Shown piece by piece: positions 19,301 through 26,300 of a DNA stretch of 49,916 nt (within the stretch, counting starts at the first letter, position 1; the number at the start of each line of letters is the position of its first letter). The notes below the pieces were generated by a model. It was given only the letters and a program-made list of their open reading frames with translations. It searched no databases and was not told where the DNA came from. The stretch is taken from NCBI RefSeq assembly GCF_005144585.1, contig NZ_SSMQ01000087.1:1-49916 (forward strand). The letters run 5' to 3'. The DNA comes from Polyangium fumosum. Its GTDB lineage: Bacteria; Myxococcota_A; Polyangia; Polyangiales; Polyangiaceae. The position numbers and the translations under genes were made by a program.

Positions 19301-19360
19301 TCGCGGATCAATGGCGACATCACGTCGTCGTACGACATGTACTGGAAAGAAATCGCGTGA
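16337..19360 (+). CDS. Large TPR-like protein with unknown C-terminal domain
   Basis: A 1007-residue protein with an excellent start (GGAGG 7 bases before the ATG). Residues about 40-700 are an all-helical, Ala/Arg/Leu-rich solenoid with TPR/HEAT-like pairs (HAGRLDHAETLLAHAPGRYL; GRAELALATFLADQGDRLSA). Residues about 830-1007 form a compact domain with YLDKRRDFLAFLRFADCVPC, CFNSTSWMYRYG, and LRFAIVEAIEQAFCRPLGIR. This looks like a folded catalytic or binding domain, perhaps acyltransferase-like in its helix-strand layout, but I cannot name it. There is no signal peptide or membrane helix. The solenoid suggests protein-protein interaction. The gene stands alone in its direction. Confidence 0.75.
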   Translation: MDSVYGASNPFATGSMARGIVFVRRMVSVSAKLRRPAVRAVVLIHLAAAARALERRYLGAPTCEGELSGGILAELRTLVGAREGCEAGPAGALLVAYLEERFAAEECLTPRALTRIAARAEGLFGSVEAARLHRFSVELASGRRREALERARALPEGAVRARALARIEDGLEHHPGRERACSFVGNLDSLEEARLYRPSLPLVRELLVMGGDALRLAEEMVPRIEGSEGQEARALWAMAMYPERGPAGAIDLLRAVRHRNAWNHGWLGLIGGALHAGRLDHAETLLAHAPGRYLRGRAELALATFLADQGDRLSARRRLQRVDDPALGPAIQLLLARLDLDAGLVRRTIARVLALPMALLRPSRRAALHAPRLVGEPEPMETTLARDAWLLRIALSWGRTDDDRDDLLPRELVDRAFADASLRRALFHAGHWNDLLFPDKGEPHVVRWWKEQEANATWITEHCLALLRNAPTQRDTLADLEGDGPVTPEAAFALGVLGPASSWDRCRQDPRFRDALGAARAHYDEGISLTSSRKRRRVALIDAARAHLRRVLDMDPVRGEEARVATTSRIRCLQNLGGEQATTIQHHALVRSMERGGHSQLRKALFHALAALAPQRATEVFVERYEVFARDGQAPWAAEQIEAQGLFPPGTTKGHDSAFTHLTERLGDRAASVWLADFVQTFARDVGTPPGPEVLALVDTPDLPATGEARVRQILEHRETLLRGDVEDFVRGLVKAPERMGLLSAVCPVSPGRHTEVWSSNDWADLVVQLQKDVGVVAGGPILRLRRHLPGAEHAVQALVQGAPPVPALARPLPLGSSGVFTLRYLDKRRDFLAFLRFADCVPCCFNSTSWMYRYGDEKSTKHMVLSLWKDPLSFCFQLVRAPHAGVAEAQGFVFGGFGLCEDRPALLLNGLYLRRQLPWLRFAIVEAIEQAFCRPLGIRLVAIAARYGGAGPLPPEYKTQRGRTVHRLRALRAPSGVLVTRVYDDLSSRINGDITSSYDMYWKEIA

Positions 19361-19380
19361 TCTGCGGAGATCCCAGTCTC

Positions 19381-19620
19381 TCAGGCAGGCAGCGTATACA
19401 CGCCGACGTCACCGTGCTCGGTGCCGACGACGAGCGTGTTGCCGCGGAAGGCGCAGAACGCGCGCTCGCCGTGGACGCTCCGACGGCCGAGGATCGGGCC
19501 GGTCCACGCGGCGATCGTGCCCTCGGGATCGCAGAGGACGACGCCGAGCGCGTGGCTCTTCGGCGGCAGGGCCAGATCCGATGCACGGGACAAATGGGGC
19601 CAGCTCTTCGACTTTGCCAT
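19381..19620 (-). CDS. Small beta-propeller-like fragment protein
   Basis: A 79-residue protein starting at an ATG with GGGAGAGG upstream. The sequence HALGVVLCDPEGTIAAWTGP and RAFCAFRGNTLVVGTEHGDV, ending VYTLPA, looks like two WD40/quinoprotein-type blades. That is too short for a complete propeller, so it is a peptide-sized product, a partner that pairs with another chain, or a gene remnant. It converges with the large TPR protein gene (21 bases apart) and follows the unknown 19757 gene in the same direction. Confidence 0.55.
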   Translation of the reverse strand: MAKSKSWPHLSRASDLALPPKSHALGVVLCDPEGTIAAWTGPILGRRSVHGERAFCAFRGNTLVVGTEHGDVGVYTLPA

Positions 19621-19756
19621 GACCTCTCCCGTAGGGCGCGGTCTCATACAGCACCGCTGTCTTTTTGCCCCAGCCGTGAGCATGATTTTGACGCGCGCTC
19701 GTGGTCTCGGCCACGCAATGAGGCGAGACGTCGCGGCTCGTCGCGAACAACGCCTC

Positions 19757-20245
19757 TTATGCGTCTTCCGTCGCCGGACGCGGTGACGTGAACATCCCGA
19801 GGATTCCGGCCCCGTCCCCCGACACGGTGACGCACGTGGCCTCGTCCCCGAGCAAGCCCCGCTCCCGCGCGAGCGCCTTCACGGCCCTGTCAGCATTCTG
19901 GAGCTGGAGCCCCACCGCGCCGCCGCCGATTCGCACGGGCATCCCTCGTTTCAGCTCGATCACGTACGCCCGCCGGCGCGCCCGCCGCGGGTTCGACATG
20001 TCGATGGCCAGAAAATCGCCGCAAAAGGCGCGCTGGTTTGCCCGAAAGAGCCAGAGCTCGGTGCGGCGGGAGAGGAGCTCACGGGCGAATGTGTGCTCGT
20101 CGGCCTTGAACGCGAATGCATGAAAGGCGAAGGCCGCCTCGGCCTGGGAAGGTTTGGTGATTTTCTGGACGAGCTCGCAGAAGAGGTCGCGCCGCGCGAC
20201 GGCGCGGCGGGTGAGCTTGATCGTAAGCGGAAGACGGGGCGCCAT
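19757..20245 (-). CDS. Unknown protein with PD-(D/E)xK-like signature
   Basis: A 162-residue soluble protein, starting at an ATG preceded by GAGGACC. The core reads FCGDFLAIDMSNPRRARRRA then YVIELKRGMPVRIGGGAVGL. The order D...ExK (Asp in AIDM, then ELK) is the pattern of PD-(D/E)xK phosphodiesterases, although no family assignment can be made from that alone. A basic N-terminal region (KLTRRAVARRDLFCELV) could bind nucleic acid. It is upstream of the small propeller-like gene and the two probably share a transcript. Confidence 0.55.
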   Translation of the reverse strand: MAPRLPLTIKLTRRAVARRDLFCELVQKITKPSQAEAAFAFHAFAFKADEHTFARELLSRRTELWLFRANQRAFCGDFLAIDMSNPRRARRRAYVIELKRGMPVRIGGGAVGLQLQNADRAVKALARERGLLGDEATCVTVSGDGAGILGMFTSPRPATEDA

Positions 20246-20444
20246 GAGGTCCTCGGGGGCGAAGGTCGAACGCAAGGCTCGTTCGCTCGCGCCATGGGAG
20301 CGCGGGACGAACGGCGATGGAGCGCGCCGGGGAAAGCAACGCGGGCGGCGGAGGGACCCGCCCGGCGAGAGGACCGCGTTGCTACCGGAAGACCTTCATG
20401 GCGCCACCTGAATGCGCCGAGCCTACACCCGGCGCGGGATCCGG

Positions 20445-20774
20445 TCAACGGCGCGTCGCAAGGACCAGGCGACCGTCGACCGTGATGGGCTCGCCGCCCG
20501 GATCCGGCACGACCGCCGTGGCGCTGCCCGGGCGCACGACGAGCGGCGCGGCGTCGCGCTGCAGGCATCGGAGCGAGACTTCGCCGTCGTGCCACGGGCA
20601 ACGAATCGTGCCCGCGTCCGCGTCGAGCTGCCCGAGGTGCAGCGGCCCGCCGCGGTGCGGGCACGCCGCCCGCAGCAGGTGAAAGACGTGCCCGTCCGTC
20701 GTGCTCAGGAAAAAGCGCAGGTTCCCCGCGATCACGAAGCGCGCGTGACCCGGATCGAATGTCACGACAGCCAT
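20445..20774 (-). CDS. Rieske-type [2Fe-2S] ferredoxin
   Basis: A 109-residue stand-alone Rieske protein. The cluster ligands are Cys38/His40 (CPHRGG) and Cys59/His62 (CPWH), with 18 residues between the pairs, as in the soluble ferredoxins of oxygenases and NirD-type proteins. It has no signal peptide and is probably cytoplasmic. Its start overlaps the end of the SznF-type gene by 13 bases, so expression is coupled to it. The obvious role (inference) is to deliver electrons to the diiron N-oxygenase next door, which needs two electrons per O2 in each hydroxylation. No ferredoxin reductase gene lies in the cluster; a genomic one would have to serve. Confidence 0.9.
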   Translation of the reverse strand: MAVVTFDPGHARFVIAGNLRFFLSTTDGHVFHLLRAACPHRGGPLHLGQLDADAGTIRCPWHDGEVSLRCLQRDAAPLVVRPGSATAVVPDPGGEPITVDGRLVLATRR

Positions 20775-22204
20775 CGCTGAACCTCGCCGATCGAGTGGAT
20801 GTCGTACGTGCATTCGTCGGACTCGATGATCGCGCCGTGCAGCCGATTGCGCCGGATCACCGTGCCCTCCCCCGCGTGCAGTAGCACGGACCGCTCGTGC
20901 CCGGTCACGAACCGCATGGTGCCGGACTGGATGAAGCATAGCTCGTCGCCGTCGTGCACGTGCGTCACCGAGAGCTCGCCGCGCGGCTCGACGAACCGCT
21001 GCACCCTCGGCTTGTCGTGGCTCTTCTCGATGTTCCGGTGAATCGCCGGGGCCAAGGATTTCCAGTGGGCGCTGCCGTCGGACCAGGCGACCTGATCGAT
21101 GAAGTCCTGCGTCGCAATGTCGGTGAGCAGCTTGCCCTCCTCGAACCCTCGCACGATGTCCGGGATGATCCCCTCCCCGAACATCTCCACGGCCGGCAGG
21201 ATCATCTTGTCGTAGACCATCCGGCTGTGGTGCCCATCGATATGGGCGTGCTCCTGGAAGTAGCGGACATCGACGCGCGGGCCGAAGATCTGGCGGAGCG
21301 TGTCCGCCATGCGTCGGCAGAGCGCGATGAAGGCGGTCTCGGCCTGGAAGAGCGCGCCGAGGTACCGGAAAAACCGGCCGTGGTTGCGGCAGACATAATT
21401 GTAGTAGTTGTTCAGGAGGAGCGACGATCCCAGGTAAAACTGCCAGTACGTGTGTGGCGTCGAGGCGAGGCCGACGCTCTCCAGGGCGCCCTCGTAGAGC
21501 GAGCTGTGCCGGGTCTGGTGGACGCCGTAGCCGAGCTCGTCGATGAGGATCTTGAACATCTCCGACTGGAGCGGCCCGTAATGGCCGCCCGCGTTCCGCC
21601 CCATCGCCGACGATTCGAGGAGGAAATCCCCCGCGAGCTGGAGGAGGCACGTCCGGGCCGCGTGCGCTGGGTCCGCGGAGGCGAGGAGGGTGCTCGCCAT
21701 GGGACACTCGGTGCGCCGCCGCTCCTCGGCGAGGAAGCTCTCGAAATATTCTTTCATCGAGGCGAGCGTCCAGCGCCCGGAGACCGAGATCGTGTCGTCG
21801 AGGAAGCTGAACAGATACGACTCGAGCCACGGCCGCACGACGGCGCCGAGGACCTGCGCGCGCCGCCCGTAAAACTCCTCGAGATCGGCGCGCTTCGAGG
21901 CAAGGTCGCGGCGCGGGAGCAGGACGAAGTCGCTCTCGTACAGGGTGAGCAGCGTGCGGCTCGCCGTCAGGCTCGTGTAGGTGAGCAGCTCCTCGCGGGT
22001 GAGCGGCTTCCGGAAGTCGAGGTACTTGAACACGTGCGGTCGCAGCGGGCGGCGGTACGGGTTGTCCTCGACGAGCCAGGTCTCGATGTCGGCGTAGAGG
22101 TCGCTCTCGCCGTACGCCTGCAGGCATTGGGCGAAAACGTCGTAATCTTCGACGACAGGGGATTTCGAGCGTTCGTCCAAGGGGATGTGTTTCTTGTGCT
22201 GCAT
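20762..22204 (-). CDS. sznF-like: SznF-type N-nitrosating metalloenzyme (HDO diiron + cupin)
   Basis: A 480-residue homologue of SznF, which converts N-omega-methyl-L-arginine (L-NMA) into an N-nitrosourea: a heme-oxygenase-like (HDO) diiron domain hydroxylates the guanidine nitrogens and a cupin domain performs the oxidative rearrangement. All SznF ligands I recall have a counterpart exactly +8: E197 (E189), E223 (E215), H233 (H225), E289 (E281), H319 (H311), D323 (D315), H326 (H318) in the HDO domain, and H415, H417, H456 (H407, H409, H448) in the cupin. Landmarks are DELGYGVHQTRHSSLYEGA, EHAHIDGHHSRM, SVTHVHDGDEL and RNRLHGAI. The ATG at 22204 is chosen for GGAG upstream; a GTG 6 bases earlier is possible. 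It lies 30 bases after the SznE-type gene and overlaps the Rieske gene. Length and ligand spacing match the family throughout, so function is highly likely the same or very close. Confidence 0.94.
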   Translation of the reverse strand: MQHKKHIPLDERSKSPVVEDYDVFAQCLQAYGESDLYADIETWLVEDNPYRRPLRPHVFKYLDFRKPLTREELLTYTSLTASRTLLTLYESDFVLLPRRDLASKRADLEEFYGRRAQVLGAVVRPWLESYLFSFLDDTISVSGRWTLASMKEYFESFLAEERRRTECPMASTLLASADPAHAARTCLLQLAGDFLLESSAMGRNAGGHYGPLQSEMFKILIDELGYGVHQTRHSSLYEGALESVGLASTPHTYWQFYLGSSLLLNNYYNYVCRNHGRFFRYLGALFQAETAFIALCRRMADTLRQIFGPRVDVRYFQEHAHIDGHHSRMVYDKMILPAVEMFGEGIIPDIVRGFEEGKLLTDIATQDFIDQVAWSDGSAHWKSLAPAIHRNIEKSHDKPRVQRFVEPRGELSVTHVHDGDELCFIQSGTMRFVTGHERSVLLHAGEGTVIRRNRLHGAIIESDECTYDIHSIGEVQRWLS

Positions 22205-22234
22205 CGTCACTCCGTGGGGAATCGGCTTTGGGTA

Positions 22235-23368
22235 TCAAGAGAGCGAGAAGCGAAGGCTCGTGTCGTCGTGCCTGCACGTGACGGTCACGACCTCGGCGCG
22301 CTCGACGTCGATCGGCGCCTCGAAACATTGGACGGCCTGCATCCAGTGGCTCTGGGGGTTCGTCGGGGCGTTCGTCAGGACGACCCCGCCGCCGAGGTCG
22401 AGCTCGAACCAGAACGCGATGCCGTGGACGCGGCCGCGCCGGCTCGTCGTGACCGAGACCGCGCAGGTGCGCGGATCGAGGGGACCCCGCGCGAAGTCGA
22501 ATTCGAAGGCCTCGGCGGCGGAGCTCAGGAAGACGTGCGGGTGCGCGCGCAGGCGCACCGGAAAATACGATTTCGTCGAGACCTGGTTGAACAGGCTCAC
22601 GTCGAAGCCGCCCGCCTCGAAGGCGAAGTTGTTGCGGTGGACGGCGTCGCTTTCGAGGAGCTGGAAGCGGACCTTCGCCCGCCCCGGGATGATCGTCGCC
22701 CCGGGTCGCAAGAGCTTTTCCCGCGCGTGGCGGACGATCGGAAGAATCCCTTCGCCGAGCAGCCCACAATCGACGGTCTCGGTCACCAGCACATCGGCGC
22801 GCCTCGGCATGTCCCGGCCGACGACGAGGTCGGTCGATGCCTTGGGGATGACCGAGATGTGAGGGTCGAGCTTGTTCTCCGTGATGATCCGCCGCGCGAG
22901 CCGCGCGATCGCCGCGACCGACTCGCAAGTGAACACGGCCCCTGCCCCCGCGCGTGCCGCCATCATGGAAAGGAGCCCCGTCCCGGAGCCCACGTCGAGC
23001 ACCGTGCAATGCGAGTCTCCGATGGCGGTCCCGAGCGCTCGCTCGAAGGCCTGGTTGCGCTCGTGATCGTTCAGCATCGCGAAATGCCAGCGCGGAATGA
23101 GCTTGCGCTGGAGCCCGTTCATCGTCAGGAGGAGGGCCTCGTTGCCTTCGTCGAGCGTCGAGGCCTCCTCGAATCGTTCGAGGGCCCGCTCCAGTTGAAA
23201 ACTCGCGGCGAGGCGGCGGCCCTCTTCGACGAGGGCGCTTGCGCGCGCTCGATCGGCCACGACGCGTAGCTTCGCGCGAGGCGCTCGCCGTTGCTCCTTG
23301 CTCGACTGCGGGCCGACAGCGGACGCGGTCGGGTTTTCCTGCGCGCCCATTCCATTGTACAACTTCAC
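22235..23368 (-). CDS. sznE-like: SznE-type PRMT-like arginine N-methyltransferase
   Basis: A 377-residue SAM-dependent methyltransferase of the protein-arginine methyltransferase (PRMT) fold. Motif I is VLDVGSGTG (123-131). The double-E loop reads TETVDCGLLGEGIL (E197, E206). The THW-type loop is S340-H341-W342. A TPR-like helix pair (about 42-80) precedes PRWHFAMLND (92-101), a junction like that of PRMT7/PRMT9. In streptozotocin biosynthesis the homologous SznE methylates free L-arginine to L-NMA, the SznF substrate. Here the gene is directly upstream of the SznF-type gene (30 bases). The GTG at 23368 has a near-perfect AAAGGAGG 7 bases upstream, better than the ATG at 23350. A sigma-54-like promoter lies 44 bases further upstream. 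Free arginine is the likely substrate, by context. Confidence 0.92.
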   Translation of the reverse strand: MKLYNGMGAQENPTASAVGPQSSKEQRRAPRAKLRVVADRARASALVEEGRRLAASFQLERALERFEEASTLDEGNEALLLTMNGLQRKLIPRWHFAMLNDHERNQAFERALGTAIGDSHCTVLDVGSGTGLLSMMAARAGAGAVFTCESVAAIARLARRIITENKLDPHISVIPKASTDLVVGRDMPRRADVLVTETVDCGLLGEGILPIVRHAREKLLRPGATIIPGRAKVRFQLLESDAVHRNNFAFEAGGFDVSLFNQVSTKSYFPVRLRAHPHVFLSSAAEAFEFDFARGPLDPRTCAVSVTTSRRGRVHGIAFWFELDLGGGVVLTNAPTNPQSHWMQAVQCFEAPIDVERAEVVTVTCRHDDTSLRFSLS

Positions 23369-23411
23369 GAGGTGTCCTCCTTTGGGGCAGTGTGCCGCGA
23401 GCCTCCCCACA

Positions 23412-23426
23412 GCATTCCGTGTGCCA
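23412..23426 (-). promoter_or_regulatory. Candidate sigma-54 promoter for the sznE/F arm
   Basis: Read on the minus strand: TGGCACACGGAATGC. It matches TGGCAC-N5-TTGC with a single mismatch and has the required GG-N10-GC spacing. Transcription would start near 23400, some 30 bases before the GTG of the methyltransferase gene, leaving room for its Shine-Dalgarno site. Confidence 0.6.
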
Positions 23427-23628
23427 GACACAACTCGCGGCGTTCCGGGCCGTGCGGCGCGCCGCCACCCGCGCCGCCGCGCCGCGTACCTGCCGAGCCC
23501 GAGCGTGCTGCGGCATTGCGTTCCCCTGCAGGGTTTTGCGTGACCGTGCAAGCAAGCTTCGTTCGTCCGGCCAACAAACCCCGCGACAAATGCGCTGGAT
23601 CCCGCGCCGCGAGGGGATCCGGGCCCGA

Positions 23629-23643
23629 TGGCACGAGGCTTGA
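23629..23643 (+). promoter_or_regulatory. Weaker sigma-54-like site for the ATP-grasp arm
   Basis: TGGCACGAGGCTTGA matches TGGCACG-N4-TTGC except that the conserved -12 C is A. Transcription would start near 23655, 40 bases before the ATG at 23696. The mismatch at a highly conserved base makes it doubtful on its own. Confidence 0.4.
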
Positions 23644-23695
23644 GGGAGCCGGCGCCGAGGGGCTCGGCCCCACGACGAGAAACCAGGAGACCACG

Positions 23696-24976
23696 ATGCC
23701 TACGACCCGCCCGAACGCAGACCCGAACGGCCGCCCCACCATCCTGCTCGTGAGCAGCGGCTATCACCTGTACCGCGAGTACCTTCTGCGAATGATCTCC
23801 GCGTCCGCGCGGGTCTTTCTTTTCCTCGACCGGGAACCCACGTGGGAACGGTCGTACATCGCGGATCACCAGATCGTCGACACGCTCGACGCGGAGGCCA
23901 TGATCGCCGCCGCCCGCGAAGTCGCGGCGCGCATCGCGATCGACGGCGTGATCTGCTGGGACGAGATTCGCATGGTGCACGCGGCCCGCGTCGCGGAGGC
24001 GCTCGGGCTGCCGGGCACCTCGCCGGTCGCGGTCGGCCGGTGCCGTGACAAACATCAGACGCGCAGTGCGCTCGCCGCGGCCGGCGTGCCGCAGGCGATC
24101 TCCAAGCTGGTATCGTCCGTCGAGGAAGCGGCGAAGACGGCGTGGCAGATCGGGTATCCGGTCGTGGTCAAGCCACGAGCGCTCGGCGCGAGCATTGGCG
24201 TGAGCCGCGTCGAGAGCCCCGACGAGCTCGCCGCCGCCTATCACCACGCGAGGACGTCCACGGAGGACGGCGTACCCCATTACGACGCGAGCGTGCTGAT
24301 CGAGGAATACCTCGAAGGGCCGGAGATCAGCGTCGACGCCGCGTGGGTGAACGGCCGTCTGGTCCCGCTCTTCATCGCGCGCAAGCTCCTCGGCTTCCCC
24401 CCGCATTTCGAGGAAATCGGGCACGTCGTGGACGCGCGGGATCCGCTCCTGCTCGACCCGGCGCTGCTCCGCGTGCTCGACGCGGCGCACCGCGCGGTCG
24501 GCTTCCGGACCGGGATCACGCATACCGAGCTGCGCCTCACCGAGGCCGGTCCCAAGGTGATCGAAATCAACGCCCGGCTGGGCGGCGACCTCATCCCCTA
24601 CGTCGGCTGGGTCGCCACCGGCATCGATCCGGGGCAAGTCGCGGTGGACGTCGCTTGTGGACGCCCGCTGCGCATCACGCCGACCCGGCTGCGGGTCGCC
24701 TCGGTGCATTTCCTCTATCCGGCCGAGGACACGACGGTCTCCGCCGTCGAGGTGGACCAGACCGCGCTCCCGGTGTCCGTGGACGTCGCGGCGACCCTCG
24801 CGGCGCCCGGGCAACACCTCGAGCTGCCGCCGGCCGGCCATGTCACGAGCCGGTATGCGTATGTGGTCCTGTCCGGAAAGACGGCCATGGAGTGCGCCGT
24901 CGGCGCCCAGGTGGCCGCGCACGCGATCAAGCTGCACGCCAAGGTGGCATCCAAGGCTGCGGGAGGAGGACAATGA
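23696..24976 (+). CDS. ATP-grasp ligase 1 of the N-nitroso cluster
   Basis: A 426-residue carboxylate-amine ligase of the ATP-grasp fold, which joins a carboxyl group to an amine through an acyl phosphate. An N-terminal Rossmann-like domain (ILLVSSGYHLYREYLLRMIS) precedes the grasp domain with its nucleotide Lys (GYPVVVKPRALGASIGVSRV), the hinge region (VLIEEYLEGPEISVDAAWVN) and metal-binding end (KVIEINARLGGDLIP). A C-terminal domain of about 90 residues resembles that of L-amino-acid ligases (BacD-like). AGGAGA precedes the ATG. It opens the plus arm and is followed by the MFS gene 1 base after its stop. It could ligate the nitroso amino acid to another amino acid. Substrates are unknown. 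Confidence 0.88.
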   Translation: MPTTRPNADPNGRPTILLVSSGYHLYREYLLRMISASARVFLFLDREPTWERSYIADHQIVDTLDAEAMIAAAREVAARIAIDGVICWDEIRMVHAARVAEALGLPGTSPVAVGRCRDKHQTRSALAAAGVPQAISKLVSSVEEAAKTAWQIGYPVVVKPRALGASIGVSRVESPDELAAAYHHARTSTEDGVPHYDASVLIEEYLEGPEISVDAAWVNGRLVPLFIARKLLGFPPHFEEIGHVVDARDPLLLDPALLRVLDAAHRAVGFRTGITHTELRLTEAGPKVIEINARLGGDLIPYVGWVATGIDPGQVAVDVACGRPLRITPTRLRVASVHFLYPAEDTTVSAVEVDQTALPVSVDVAATLAAPGQHLELPPAGHVTSRYAYVVLSGKTAMECAVGAQVAAHAIKLHAKVASKAAGGGQ

Positions 24977-24977
24977 G

Positions 24978-26300
24978 ATGACGACACAGACGAGCGACGC
25001 CGCCGCCTCGGCCCGGCGTGATTTCCGCGTGTTATGGGCCGGCCAGTCGCTGAACCTGCTCGGTGATCACTTCATGGTGCTCACGCTGCCGCTCTTGGCC
25101 GTCACGGTGATCGGCGCCTCGGCCGCGGAGGCGGCGCTGCTCCCCTTTGCCCTCTTCGTCCCCTTTTTGCTGTTCGGCCTGCCGGCCGGGGCCGTCGTCG
25201 ATCGATTGCCGCGGCGCCGCACGATGATCCTCTGCGACGCCGCGCAAGCCGCGATCTTCTTGACGATCGCGGCGCTCGCCGCCACCTCCGTGCTCTCGCT
25301 GCCGTGGCTCCTCGTGCTCGTCGGCCTCGCCGGCACGGCGACGCTCTTTTTCCAGGTCGCGTACACGTCGTATCTGCCCGAGCTCTTCCCGGACGCGCGT
25401 GATTTGCAGCGGGGCAACGCGCGCCTGTTCTTCTCCGAATCCGTGTCGCGGACGCTCGGACCGGTGCTGGCGGGGCCCGTCATCGCCGTCCTCGGGCCCG
25501 TCGTCGCGGTGGCCGCCAATGCAGGCTCATTCGTGCTCTCCGTGCTCTCGGTCGCCGCGATCCGGCACCGCGAGCCGGCGCGCGCGCCGAGGGCCCGCAA
25601 GCCCGGCTGGATGCTCGACGACATCCGCGAGGGCCTCCGTTTCGTGTTCGGCCATTCCGAGCTCGAGCCCGTGATTCTGTGCGGCGCCGTCTACGTGCTC
25701 TTCCTCAGCATGATCGAGGCGAGCCTCGTGCTCTATTGCCGCCACGTGCTGGGCCTCGGCCCGACCGGCAGCGGCGTGGTCGTCGGCGCGGCAGCGCTCG
25801 GCTTCCCGATCGGAAACCTGCTCTCGTCCCGCCTCGTCGACCGGCTCGGCGTCGCCTCCACGCTCGTCGTCAGCGCTTGCGTGTCGGTCACGGGCCTCGT
25901 GCTCATCCCGGTCGCCGGGAGCGCGGGCTCGGCCGTCGCCCTCGTCGCGGCCAGCGTGCTGCATGGCACAGGCGAGGGCGCGTTCGGCCCGACCTCGCTC
26001 ACGTTGCGCCAGACGGCCACGCCTGCGCACCTGCTCGGCCGGATCAACGCGGTCCAGCGGTTCTTGTTATGGGGAACGATCCCGCTCGGCAGCCTGATCG
26101 CGTCCCTCGCCATCAAGCTCATCGGCCTCCGCGGCGCCGTGTGGATCGGCGGCCTCGGGACCTGCCTCTGCCTGCCGGTGCTGCTCCGCCGCGGCATTCG
26201 CGACGGCCTGGCCCAGCGCTGGGCCGCCGCGCGTGGCCGCGCCCTTTCGCCCTGCCCTTCGACCCCGACCGGCGCCCCGCGCGCCCCCGAGGAGGATTGA
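24978..26300 (+). CDS. MFS exporter (MFS_3-like)
   Basis: A 440-residue integral membrane protein with about 12 hydrophobic segments, from FRVLWAGQSLNLLGDHFMVL to the last (GSLIASLAIKLIGLRGAVWI). The sequence GLPAGAVVDRLPRRRTMIL carries the loop 2-3 MFS signature D-R-x-x-R-R. The N-terminal layout is typical of the MFS_3 group of efflux pumps that export small molecules. The start has GGAGGAGG upstream and lies 1 base after the ligase stop, so it is translated with it. In this position it probably exports the product or protects the producer from it. A Pro-rich cytoplasmic tail ends the protein. Confidence 0.88.
   Translation: MTTQTSDAAASARRDFRVLWAGQSLNLLGDHFMVLTLPLLAVTVIGASAAEAALLPFALFVPFLLFGLPAGAVVDRLPRRRTMILCDAAQAAIFLTIAALAATSVLSLPWLLVLVGLAGTATLFFQVAYTSYLPELFPDARDLQRGNARLFFSESVSRTLGPVLAGPVIAVLGPVVAVAANAGSFVLSVLSVAAIRHREPARAPRARKPGWMLDDIREGLRFVFGHSELEPVILCGAVYVLFLSMIEASLVLYCRHVLGLGPTGSGVVVGAAALGFPIGNLLSSRLVDRLGVASTLVVSACVSVTGLVLIPVAGSAGSAVALVAASVLHGTGEGAFGPTSLTLRQTATPAHLLGRINAVQRFLLWGTIPLGSLIASLAIKLIGLRGAVWIGGLGTCLCLPVLLRRGIRDGLAQRWAAARGRALSPCPSTPTGAPRAPEED

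Noticed and set aside
20762-22204. Ordinary heme oxygenase or UndA-type HDO
   Set aside because: A C-terminal cupin with three His ligands and the exact SznF register exclude simple heme oxygenase.
22235-23368. Eukaryotic-type protein arginine methyltransferase acting on proteins
   Set aside because: PRMT motifs are present, but linkage to the SznF-type gene points to free arginine as substrate; protein methylation cannot be fully excluded.
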